From Sesamum alatum (lineage: Eukaryota; Streptophyta; Magnoliopsida; Lamiales; Pedaliaceae), in contig JACGWO010000002.1 in the NCBI GenBank assembly GCA_034509735.1, forward strand, positions 22,181,636 through 22,245,635: a stretch of 64,000 nucleotides of DNA. The letters are read 5' to 3'. Under the pieces are notes generated by a model. The model saw only the letters and a program-made list of their open reading frames with translations, had not been told where the DNA came from and made no database searches. Each line of letters opens with the position of its first letter. The first letter of the stretch is position 1. Positions 1 through 10,464 of this stretch are shown here, piece by piece. The position numbers and the translations under genes are program-made.

Positions 1-1310
1 TTCACCTAGTTCATACTGCCGATGGACCGTTGCTAGACGACCACCCATGGTAACAGGCCCTTGTGGGACACGGCCACAAGTCTTAGTGGGGGTGAACCTA
101 AAGGGTAAACACAGACAAATCACCGAGAAGGTGAGAAAGTTACTTGGAGTCAATTTCGAAGGATGCATAAGTAATTGGGATTACTTAAGGGATTGTCCAT
201 TGGATGCGACGGCTCGTATGTATCGGCCTCGTTAAGCGGTAATACTGATTTAATCATTAATATATGAAAAGTTAACGATGTGTGAAGGGGGATTGGGCGG
301 ATTTTGAATTGGATTAAAATACAAGAGAATTATTAAGCTGGAAAATAAATTAAATGGATTTAATTTTGAGGTTTATGTACTGAAATTACAGTGGACCATA
401 GTCCGATTAAATTTTGAACTCGAGAAGTATGTTAGATTCCCATTTTTGAAGGTAAGATAGTTGGACTTTCTTCCTAAATAAGCATGCCGAAAATATTGCT
501 ACCTTGGAGGGAGCAAAGATCTGCCGATGTTGGACTGCTAGTGTAAGTTGACTTGTCTCTTTTGGTAAGAGACAAATCAACTCCAATCAAGCCTTTCTCT
601 TTTGGTATGATTTGATCATACCTTAAAAGAATGATAGGCTTAATTGAAGGATTGATGGTGATGTGATTGAGATGTATTTAGAACAATTCTTGGATTGAAC
701 CTAGTCACATTCCAATAATCAACATTAATTATGTATATATACGAGTATATACCAACATTAAGTAACAAGATTTATTATTCATCTTTTCTAGGAAAAGAAG
801 AAGAAAAATCACACACTCTCTCCCTCTCCATTCTCGGCCTCTCTCCTCTTCTTACACTTGTGTTCTTAGATTTTGATCTAGATCATTTTTGAAGAACAAA
901 GTAGTTTAAGAAGAACACTAAATTAATAGTGTTCATCTTCTTAATCCTAGTCCTTCAAAACCTATTTTCTTCTAGCAAGCGAAACGAGGGTTTCTTCCGG
1001 TGTGGTGTGGATCACCTTTGGAGAGTTCATACATTTGAACTTTGTGACAATTCCGGAGAGCAACAACGCAAGTAGCGGCACACGTGAAAAAACTACAAAG
1101 GTAACGGTTTAATACGCTTCGTAGTTATTCCATTCTATGCCCTAGTTTCAATATCCGTTTATGTTGATACATCCTACATCGAATGCCAGGTTGAGCACCC
1201 AAAGGTACATCCCCTTGGGATCTTAATGATTACATTTATTTATGCAGTTTAAATTACGTATTTTTCTCATTCTAGCTTCCGCTGGCGCTCCCGGGCGGAT
1301 CCACTTGTCC
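1..1310 (+). repeat. Family A LTR, 3' part, cut by window edge
   Basis: This is the 3' portion of an A-type copia LTR. It aligns by eye with about 4328-5625 of the intact A LTR. It starts at the conserved CACCTAGT / CCATGG...CCATGG block and runs through the AT-rich U3 part and a CT-rich stretch (about 815-860). It ends GGATCCACTTGTCC at 1310, so it lacks the last four bases (TTCA) of the family. Antisense A pol sequence follows at once, so this looks like an LTR inserted into an older antisense copy with a few bases lost at the junction. Its start lies outside the window. Confidence 0.85.
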
Positions 1311-3381
1311 CTTATATCCTTCATGGAAAATTGTGGTGACAACCAGGCTTTAGTGGTCCAATATCTTAGCATCACTCCCAATGAGCAAGATGTCATCCAC
1401 GTAAAGCACAAGAAATGCAACTGAGCTCCCACTGATCTTCTTGTATACACAAGCATCGGACTCGTTCTTGATGAAATCATATCCCCGTATGACTTCGTCA
1501 AAACGTATGTTCCAACTTCGGGAAGCTTGTTTGAGGCCATAGATGGACCTTTGGAGACGGCAGACCTTCTGCTCTTCTCCAACAGATGTGAAACCTTCCG
1601 GTTGATCCATATAGATCTCTATCCTCTACAAAACCGTTGAGAAAGAAGGTTTTCACTCATCTGTGATATTTCATAGTCATACCATGCTCCTATGGAAAGC
1701 AATGTCCTAATAGACTTAGCCATTGCTACAGGCGAGTAGGTTTCCTCCAAATGAGCCCAGGTCGCTGAGTTAACCCTACGTTTGTAGACCCATCTACCTT
1801 ATGGGTTTTACCCCTTTGGGTGGCCACTAGGGTCCAAACTGGTTTGCACCCATCGAGTCCATCTCAGATTTCATGGCCTCAAGCCTTGATTCCTCAAGGA
1901 GTATATCATCGGCGTCGACTATTCCAATTGAAAATCCTTTTCCAAGAACATTGCGTTTCGCGCGAGATAAAAACCTTTTGCTCACAGGAATCATATCCGA
2001 AATAATACCGCCCGTAGTTTCTTTCGGGATACCTGATGAATCAGCATAAACTAGAACGTATGGAGTCCAATTTATCACCCACTAATCTCTCTGACATCCG
2101 TTCATGAGGGGCAAACGCCACACTTTTCAAGTATTTGTAGGAGGCAGGCTTGCCATGCATATCTCATATGGCGTCTGGGATATCTTCTTAGATGGCCCCA
2201 AGTTCAAAACTTTGGCCACCGACTCAAGAGCATATCCCCAGAAAGACAAGGGAGTTCGGTAAAACTCATCATGGATCGGACCATTTCCAACAAGGTCCGA
2301 TTCCTCCTTCAGACACACCATTAAACTGTGTTGTTCCCGAGGGGTCACTGAGAGAGAATCCCATTCTCTTTTAGATAATCAATGAATTATCCACTCAAAT
2401 ACTCTCCACCTCGGTCCGACTAAAGGGCTTTGATATTACAACCGGTTTGATTCTCAACTTGAGTCTGTATTCCTTAAACCGTCCAAAGGCTTCAGACTTG
2501 TACCTCATCAGGTAAACATGACCATACCGTGAGTGGTCATCGGTAAAGGTTATGAAGTACGAGTACCACCTCTAGCCTGAGTATTTAGTGGGCCACAGAT
2601 GTCTGTATGGATCAAATCCAACAGACCATTGGCTAGCGTACTTTGTCCAACAAAGGGTTTTTTGGTAATCTTTCCCTTCAGACAGGATTCGCAGGTCGGT
2701 AGGTTGTCCAAATCGTCTATTTATAGACTCTTTGAGTCCACCAACCTTCTTATCCTATCTTTAGAAATATGATCTTAACCTTACATGCCAAATCTGTGCA
2801 TTATCTTGATTATCATGTTTTCGTTTTGTGTTTTGCAGTCATAATCCAATTGGACTGTTAAACACAACACACCTGGATTGGAGAGGAGTTGTGGGCATCC
2901 CTCTTCCATACACTTTTCCTTGGCAATGAATGCATACATCATTTGCCTTGGACCGTTGAGGAACCATGGCCTTCCCTTTCCCTTTGCCCGTTCCCACCAC
3001 GGGCAACAGGGGCGCATGGAAGCGCGGAGTAGGGGCACAACCGTCTTCCCTTTTCCCTTCTTCTCTTCTAGCGTCCGGCCCTCTTGCTACATTCACGTTG
3101 GAGGTCGAAGCTCTCCTATCAAAAATACTGCTAACGCCGACTTGTGGGTCGTAGCCTCGTATTGTACCAGCATGTTGATCAACTCATGAATAGACTTCTC
3201 AAGTCCGTTCATGTTGTAGTTGATAAGAATGGGTCAATAGGACGGAGGAAGCGACTGGAGGATCACGTCAATATACGTGTCATTGTTAATGCCCAGCTTT
3301 AAAGGTCCTCTCGAGCTTCTCCACTAGGGAGAGCATCTTAACCCATGACACTGTATCAGACGATCCTTCAGCAAGCTTGTG
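1311..3381 (-). pseudogene. Broken copia gag-pol fragment (family A)
   Basis: Read on the minus strand, this fragment runs from mid-gag (about 3381-2870) through integrase (about 2760-2100) to reverse transcriptase (about 2080-1330). Visible landmarks are a gag knuckle-like CIHCQGK stretch, integrase [10 protein letters not shown] and QTPYEI, and the RT segment QASRSWNIRFDEV...LYVDDILLIG with the YVDD catalytic box. Frames change repeatedly, so no protein can be made. The gag tail is joined straight to the integrase start at about 2862. This removes the protease domain, about 390 bp compared with 8252-8640 of copy A1. The N-terminal half of gag is cut off at 3381, exactly where the A1 LTR begins. 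Confidence 0.88.
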
Positions 3382-5629
3382 TGTTAGAATAGGAGTGAAC
3401 CAAAAAGCCAATAGGTTTTGGCGATTTGTAAACCTTATCTGACAATTAGATGTAAATGTAATATTATTTATGTGATGAATAAGATGAGTATTCGTCACCA
3501 ATGGTACCTTCTTTGTTGCGCTCATCTTACATTTGTTAAAATGGTGTTTAACTTATATCGCAACACAAAGCCCACAGACCTTTATGGATAAAAACTCGTG
3601 CAGTTGGATCACGCATTGGATGGTGGTCATGAAACCAACTGATTAAGAGTTGGGTCTGAAACGTTCCAAAGTCGAGGACCTCGAGACAGGCATCGAGAGT
3701 CCTATTGAGACTTGCGTCAAGAGTCGTGTTCATTGAATGAGTGTCGTGTTTCATCGGCGACAAGCGTGGGCGCCTACACGATCTTGATGGGTTGGTCGAC
3801 TGGGGTCGAGCCGACTGGACTGACTTCAAGGGGATCATTCATATGGAAGCCTTGGAGGCTTGGTCGGTATGATTGGTTTTCCCCGGTTCCGATAGTACGG
3901 GAAGTAATCTCAGACTTGAGGGATCATGGCAGTCGCGTGCACAGGACGGCTGTATCTTGGATTTTGGCGAGAGCTAATCATTCTGTAAGATGATTATCAT
4001 AAGCCTTGTCCAGTGCAGTCGAAATGTGTAGCGAGGATGGTGGATTCCAAGAAGAGGATCGTCCCCTGTCAGTATGTGACAGAGGTATCTCCTATGCACT
4101 CGGAGACACGTTCATGCTGTTTGAAGCTGTGGCCACAGTGGTTGGTCGAACAGGGAATGGTTTCCTGTGTCGACGCAATGAAGCATACGTGGTCTCGAGT
4201 ACTAGCACAGATGCCTAGTCAAGGATGGGAACCGACGCCCAATTCCATACCCTAGACTAAGGCCGGGGAGACGGTAGAACACGGAAAGATCGTACCCGTA
4301 CGGAATCGGCGCCTAAATGTTCACACCAATTCACCTAGTCTCTAGTGCCATGGACCGTTGCTAGACGGCTACCCATGGTAACGGGCCCTTGTGGGACACG
4401 GGCCCAAGTCTAGCTGAGGAGTGAACCTAAAGGGTCACACACAAATCACGAGAAGGTTGAGAGATCGACTTGAAGTCAATCTCGAAGGATAAAAAGTAAT
4501 TGGATTACTTATGGGAAAGTCCCATTGGATGGACGACCGATATTGTATCGGGCTTCCGTTTAATCGGAAAAATTGAATTTTTGATTAAATATTGGAAAGT
4601 TGAGACGTTGAGACGTTGGATCTTTTAATTGGTTAAAAGATCAACGGAAATAATTTAAATGGATATTAAATTGGATTTAACGATGTTGAATTCATCGTAA
4701 TTTGGATTCGACGAATAAAACCCGGTCCGTTAAATATTATACCCGATAGGAGAATAATTTCTTTTTGGAATAGGAAGAAAGTTGGCTTCTTCCTTAATTA
4801 AAACATGGCTTACAATGCTCCCTTGGAGGAAGCGAAATCAGCCATGTTTCATGCTAGGTGGTATGTTTGACTTATCTCTTTTGGAAAGAGACAAATCAAC
4901 TCCAATCAAGGCTCTTCCCTTTTGGTATGATTTCATCATACCATAAATTTTGGTAGGCTTGATTGAAGAATTGATGGTGATTGATTGAAAATGAATCTAG
5001 ACATCCTTGGATGAACCTAGACACATTCCAATAATCACATTAATTATGTTATATTATGAGTATATACAACACCAAGCATAAGTGATTCATTATTCATCTT
5101 TTTGTAGGAAAAAGAGAGACAAAAATCCTCTCCTCTCTCTCAAATTTCGTGCTCTCTCCTCTCTCACACTTGTGTTCTTCACTTGATTTTAAATCAAGAA
5201 GAAGAACAAGTAAGTTTAAGAGAACACTAATTCATAGTGTTCTTCTATTAAACCAATTCTTCTAAACCCATTCTTTTCTAGCAAGAAGAACGTGTGTTTC
5301 TTCGGTGTGGTGTAGATCACCTTTGGAGAATCATACCGTTTGGATTTCGTGAGCATTCGGAGAAGGAACAACGCAAGTAGCCGGGAGCATACGCTAAACA
5401 ATCAAAGGTAACGGTTTTATTACGCTTTGATTGATTTCATTTATATATCTATGACCTATGTGCTTAAAATATATATTTTAATATTTACCATCCTACATCG
5501 AATGCCCAGTTGAGCACCCAAGGGTACACCCCTTGGGATTCGCGTATTTTAAATTTGATTTAAATTTACGCACAATTTCTAGCTTTCTCGCTTCCGCTCG
5601 CGCTCCCGGGCGGATCCGCTTGTCCTTCA
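3382..5629 (+). repeat. 5' LTR of A1 (family A, 2248 bp)
   Basis: The LTR begins TGTTAGAATAGGAGTGAACC and ends GGATCCGCTTGTCCTTCA, giving TG...CA termini, and a tRNA-type PBS follows two bases later. It contains the block shared by all families here (4348-4384), AT-rich repeats, a CT-rich run near 5130-5170, and a GTTCTTC/GAAGAAC-rich zone. Open frames inside it are short and not shared between families. It is near in length to the solo A LTR at 21099-23327 (2229 bp). The promoter is not obvious; an AT-rich TATA-like stretch lies near 5040-5070. Confidence 0.92.
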
Positions 5630-5631
5630 AG

Positions 5632-5644
5632 TGGTATCAGAGCC
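5632..5644 (+). other. Primer-binding site of A1
   Basis: The sequence TGGTATCAGAGCC, two bases after the LTR end, is complementary to the 3' end of plant initiator-Met tRNA as used by copia elements. It fixes the LTR boundary and the plus orientation. Confidence 0.95.
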
Positions 5645-7391
5645 CGGTTCGATGTAAGGGGCTTAGATCTATGTGTTTGGCATGATCTACTTACTTTTAA
5701 TGGCTTTATTGGCATGTTAGATTGTATAAATATATGAATAATATGATGATTCAATTGTTTGCATTTAATGGACTTTTGGCATGCTTTATTTTGTTAGATT
5801 GGATCTAAAATTGCATGCTTATTTTCAGAAAAAATATTACTGTTATTGTGCTGAAAAGTTTTGAAAAAACAAAAAAAAGAAAATGGGATCGGTCGGCAGC
5901 GGCCCTCTGTGCCGCGCGCTGCCCTGTGCGCGCGGACGGCCGGCCAGGCACAACGGCTGGGCCGTTTTGTGCCGTTTTTCGACTTTTTCCGAAAAATTCA
6001 ATTTTCTGTATTTTCTGCATAATATTCTGAAAATATGTTAATTTTGCATTTTTGATTTTGGGATAATTGGATTATTCCTTTGAATTAAATTTGCTTAATT
6101 AATTTGGGAGTAATACATGCATTGGATGCATTGTGTAAAAATGTCCATTAAATTTGAAATTTTGAATTTTGCATATTATTTATATGCTTATGCTTTTGTG
6201 ATGATGGACATCACTTGGTTATTTGGAATATCCATTGGTTTTATTGCATGATTATTTGGAATAATTATGTTATATGAGAGTTGATGGAATCAACATGGGA
6301 TGATCACAAAGCCCTAGACCTTGTGTATGGATGAATGAATGCTTATTTATTTTCTGTTGGGTGGGGCCTGCGTGCCTCTTGTTTTGGGACTGTCATCTCC
6401 CGTATTATCAGCCTCATGATGTTAAGGCTTGTTTTCTTTATTACCGATGTATTACTTTCAGTTGTAATGAGAGTAGATAGGATTGGTGAGGTTTAATTTT
6501 AACAAGCAATTGGAGTCGGAGACCCCAAGGAGAAGCATCAAGGCGTGAAGCAAGAAGCACTTCAAGGCCCATTGGAATGACAATGGGTTTTATTATTATT
6601 GTAATAATTTAGGACCACCCTAGACAGACCATAGACTCACTACGAGCTCAGTGGGTCGCATAGGTTGGGCTTGTGTGATCATCCTAACAGGGGTATGCTA
6701 TGTTTTCTGCATGCGGCGTATTTATTTTATCGCTTTAAATATTGGATATTTATGCATGCTAAAACACAATAATATGATGAGGTCTCGGTCATACACAAAC
6801 TCTCATTTGGTTGAACCAAATTAAATATTAGGCCCAGAACAGACTTGGATCAAAATAGAATTTTGGTCTGTCCGAGCCTTCCATCCACAGCAATGTGGTG
6901 AGGAAGCTACCACTACCCAAGCGTGGTCTCACGAGTCGTGGCACACTTGGACTAGGGGAAAGCTGCACTATTGTTGTGAACAAAAAGACTGCGCTCGCTG
7001 TTTCCCTGTCTCACGAGTCGTGGGGGGCGACAGTTTGAGGCATGATTTGGTTGATGGGTCGGGCCCAACACTGAGTAACATGGTTCGCTTTGAGTCCTCG
7101 GGACCATGTGAATAGGTGAGGCAAAATATTTTGGGAATCTCATTGGATGAGAATGATATTGGATATCTCCCACAAGGTCTTCTTCATGTGAATCGTAAAA
7201 GCGGGGCATGGAGATTACGCTTGTGGATCCCAAGCCCCCTAGAAAATAAGTTTTCCGAAACTCCGCTTGAGAGTGGCGGACTTTCGTATAAATAGTGGGA
7301 GGGTTAAAGACTAAAAGACCAAGTCTTCAACTTGAACAATAATATTACCATCATCTGCTAATTTTTGCTTTACATTTTCATTAATGTAGAT
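5645..7391 (+). other. Untranslated leader of A1 with structured RNA elements
   Basis: This region has no credible gene. A GC-rich island (about 5885-5965) sits in AT-rich surroundings. Features shared with the other five leaders are: a long-range stem (6298-6314 with 6667-6684); a hairpin GACTCACTA/CAGTGGGTC (6634-6657); two copies of TCTCACGAGTCGTGG (6927-6941, 7009-7023); a 7-bp stem ACATGGT/ACCATGT (7078-7084 with 7103-7109); and small hairpins at 7138-7152 and 7155-7167. The gag ATG follows at 7392. Their conservation suggests roles in RNA packaging, dimerisation or translation, which is inference. Confidence 0.8.
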
Positions 7392-10087
7392 ATGTCTAAG
7401 AACCTGTTAACCATGATTCTTGATACTAACAAATTCAACAGAACCAACTACTCGGACTGGCTAAGAAACCTGAGGATTGTCCTCAGTTTCGAGAACCAAG
7501 GCTACGTCTTGGACGAGCCGCCACCGAGCGACTTACCGGAAGGGTCCACGCCTGAAGAACGTTTGACGTTCGAGAAGTGGCATGAGGACAACCGGAAAGT
7601 ACGCAGTATCCTACTGGCTTCGATGTCTAATGACATCCAGTAGCAGTATGAGAGGCTGGACAACGTCTCCGCCATATGCTCCGCATCAACGAGGTTTATG
7701 CAGTTCCGGATAGGCATATTAGATATGCCGCCATAAAAGCATTCTTTGGCACAAAGCTTGCTGTAAGAGCGTCTGTACAGAGTCAGGGGGTCAAGATGCT
7801 CTCCCTAGTGGAGAAACTCGAGGACCTTAAAGCTGGGCTTAACAATGACACGTACATTGACGTGATCCTCCAGTCGCTTCCTCCATCCTATGACCCGTTT
7901 GTTGTAAACTACAACATGAATGGACTTGAGAAGTCTATTCATTAGTTGATCAACATGCTGGTCCAATACGAGGCAACGACCCACAAGTCGGCGCCGGCGG
8001 TATTGATAGGAGAGGCTTCGACCTCCAAGGCGAATGGCAAGAGGGCCAGACGCTGGAAGAGGAAGAAGGGCAAAGGGAAGACGGTTGCGGCCCCTGCTCG
8101 CGCTCCGGGCGTCCCTGTTGCTCCGGTTGGACCAAGCAAAGGGAAAGGGAAGGCCCGTGGTTCTCAGCGGTCCAAGGCAAATGATGTCTGCATGCATTGC
8201 CAAGGGAAGGGGCATTGGAAGAGGGAGTGCCCACAACTCCTCTCCAACCCAGGTCTGTTTGTGGTTGAAGTTAATATGATTACTAATTCTGCTTCATAGC
8301 TATTGGATACCGGGTGCGGTGCTCATATCTGCAATGATTTGCAGGCACTGCAAAGAAATAGAAGGCTAACCAAGGATAAGATGATTCTGAGGCTAGGCGA
8401 TGGCAAGGCCGTTGCTGCGGAGGCCGTAGGATTACTAGAGTTAGCCATTAGTAGTCATGTTAGGATTGTACTGAACGATTGTTTCTATGTACCCAGCATG
8501 ATTAAAACATTGTTTCCATCCCGGTCCTTGATAAGGAGGGATATGAATTTACCATCAATAAAAAACGATTTTTTTTTATTATCAAATATGGTATTTCTCA
8601 TTTGCTTGGTACATTGGTCAATGGTCTGTACATACTTCAACAGTCTAATTAGATTATGACTGCAGAACACAAACAAAAACGTGATGATCATAATAACGCA
8701 CAGATATGGCATTCGAGGTTAGGTCATATCTCTAAAGATAGGATAAGAAGGTTGGTGGACTCAAAGAGTCTAGAAATAGACGATTTGGACAACCTACCGA
8801 CCTGCGAATCCTGTCTAAAGGGAAAGATGACCAAGAAACCCTTTGTTGGACAAAGTACGCTAGCCAGTGGTCGGTTGGATTTGATCCATACAGATGTCTG
8901 TGGTCCACTAAATACTCAGGATAGAGGTGGGTACTCGTACTTCATAACCTTTACCGATGATCACTCACGGTATGGTTATGTTTACTTGATGAAGTACAAG
9001 TCTGGAACCTTTGGAAGGTTTAAGGAATATAGACTTGAAGTAGAGAACCAAACCGGTCGAAAGATCAAAGTCCTTCGGTCGGACCGAGGTGGAGAGTATT
9101 TGAGTGGTGAGTTTACTGATTATCTAAAAGAGAATGGGATTCTCTCAGTGGACCCCTCCTGGAACACCGCAGCTTAATGGTGTGTCTGAAAGGAGGAATC
9201 GGACCTTGTTGGACATGGTCCGATCCATGATGAGTTTTACCGAACTACCCCTTTCCTTCTGGGGATACGCTCTTGAGACGGCGACCGAAGTTTTGAACTT
9301 GGCGCCATCTAAAAGGGTATCCCAGACGCCATATGAGATAAGGCATGGCAAGCCTGCCTCCTACAAATACTTGAAATTGTGGGGTTGCCCCGCATATGTC
9401 AAGAGATTAGTGGGAGATAAACTGGACTCGAGGTCTAGTTTATGCAGGTTCATCGGCTATCCGAAAGAAACTGCGAGGTATTATTTCTATGATCCCTCCG
9501 AGCAAAAGGTTTTTGTCTCGCGAAACACAGTGTTCTTGGAAAAAGGTTTTCCATCGGATAGTCGACGCGATGAGGTACTACTTGAGGAATCAAGTGAGGT
9601 ACCCCATGAGGCGGCAGTGACATCTGAGCCAGTGGTTCCCACTGATATTGTTCCAGTCCTCCGTAGGTCGGCCAGAGTATCCCATGCACCTGATAGGTAT
9701 GGATTTCTGGGCCTGACCGGTCAGTTGGATAATGATCCAAAGACGTACGGAGAAGCGATGTCGGACATCGATTCGGACAAGTGGCTTGAGGCCATGAAAT
9801 CCGAGATGGACTCGATGGGTGCAAACAAGGTTTGGACCCTAGTAGATCCACCCAAAGGGGTTAAACCCGTAGGGTGTAAATGGGTCTACAAACGTAAGCT
9901 TGGAGCTGACGGGGAGGTTACAACCTTCAAAGCCAGGCTTGTGGCGAAAGGCTACACTCAACAACCCGAGGTCGATTTTGAGGAAACCTACTCGCCCGTA
10001 GCAATGGCCAAGTCCATTCGGATACTGCTTGCCATAGCAGCATGGTATGACTATGAAATATGGCAGATGGACGTGAAAATGGCTTTA
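7392..10087 (+). pseudogene. gag-pol polyprotein of A1, disrupted and 3'-truncated
   Basis: Start ATG 7392 (MSKNLLTMILDTNKFN), matching the gag start of the other copies. Gag: NYSDWLRNLRIVL near residue 20, ILQSLPPSYDPF, a Lys/Gly-rich linker, then the knuckle CMHCQGKGHWKREC (CX2CX4HX4C). Protease: LLDTGCGAH at about 8300. Integrase: WHSRLGH...CESC zinc part, HTDVCGPL, SDRGGEY and NGVSERRNR (D, D, E residues). RT: KWVYKRKLGADGEV and WQMDVK. Lesions: TAG codons at 7641, 7943 and 8297; frameshifts near 7650, 8510-8650 and 9140; loss of everything after about 10087, including YVDD and RNase H. The reading from 9134 to the break is open and well kept. Confidence 0.92.
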
Positions 10088-10464
10088 CTTTCTAGCCTTT
10101 TGGAATATTTAATGGGATTTAAATATTCCATTAAATTAAAATCAACGGTTGAGATGGAAAGGGGAGATGGAAGGCTAGGATTTGTTTGACTATGACTTTG
10201 ACTAGGTCAAAATCCTAGACAAATTAGAGTTCTTAGAGTAGGAGTTTAAAGAGGATTAAACTCCTCCTCTATAAATACCTCTAGCTTCCAACTTTTTGAA
10301 GGATGATGAAATTTCAACACACACACAACACACACATAATTTCGGCCTCGCTCCCCTCTCTCTCGCCCGCCCTCTCTCTTTCCACGCTCCAAGAAAAATA
10401 TTTTCTAGTTCTTTTGTTTTTGGAACATTAGAACTTAGATGAATCAATACCGTTAATTGATAAC
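10088..10464 (+). repeat. Internal piece of B1 5' LTR
   Basis: This piece matches 17757-18150 of the 3' LTR nearly base for base: the AGCCTTTTGGAATATTTAAT start, the TCAA-rich direct repeats, TATAAATA at about 10271-10278, the ACACACACA run and the CT-rich leader. It starts directly after the broken A1 RT and ends at TTGATAACGTG, where the B leader starts. About 1.2 kb of LTR upstream and about 390 bp plus the PBS downstream are missing compared with a full copy. Confidence 0.85.

Larger units (their letters stand above)
3382..10087 (+). mobile_element. Copia element A1, 3'-truncated
   Basis: A1 consists of a 5' LTR (3382-5629), a PBS, a 1.75 kb leader, then gag, protease, integrase and the first half of RT in sense orientation. 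It stops abruptly at 10087, shortly after the RT motif WQMDVKMALL, where a family B LTR piece starts. The rest of RT, RNase H, PPT and 3' LTR of A1 are not in the window. It inserted into the antisense gag fragment on its left. The expected partner half of that gag is not found on the right, so the locus has been rearranged since insertion. Confidence 0.85.

Noticed and set aside
3712..4255. Open frames in the A1 LTR
   Set aside because: Short, overlapping and not kept in other families. Treated as LTR sequence.
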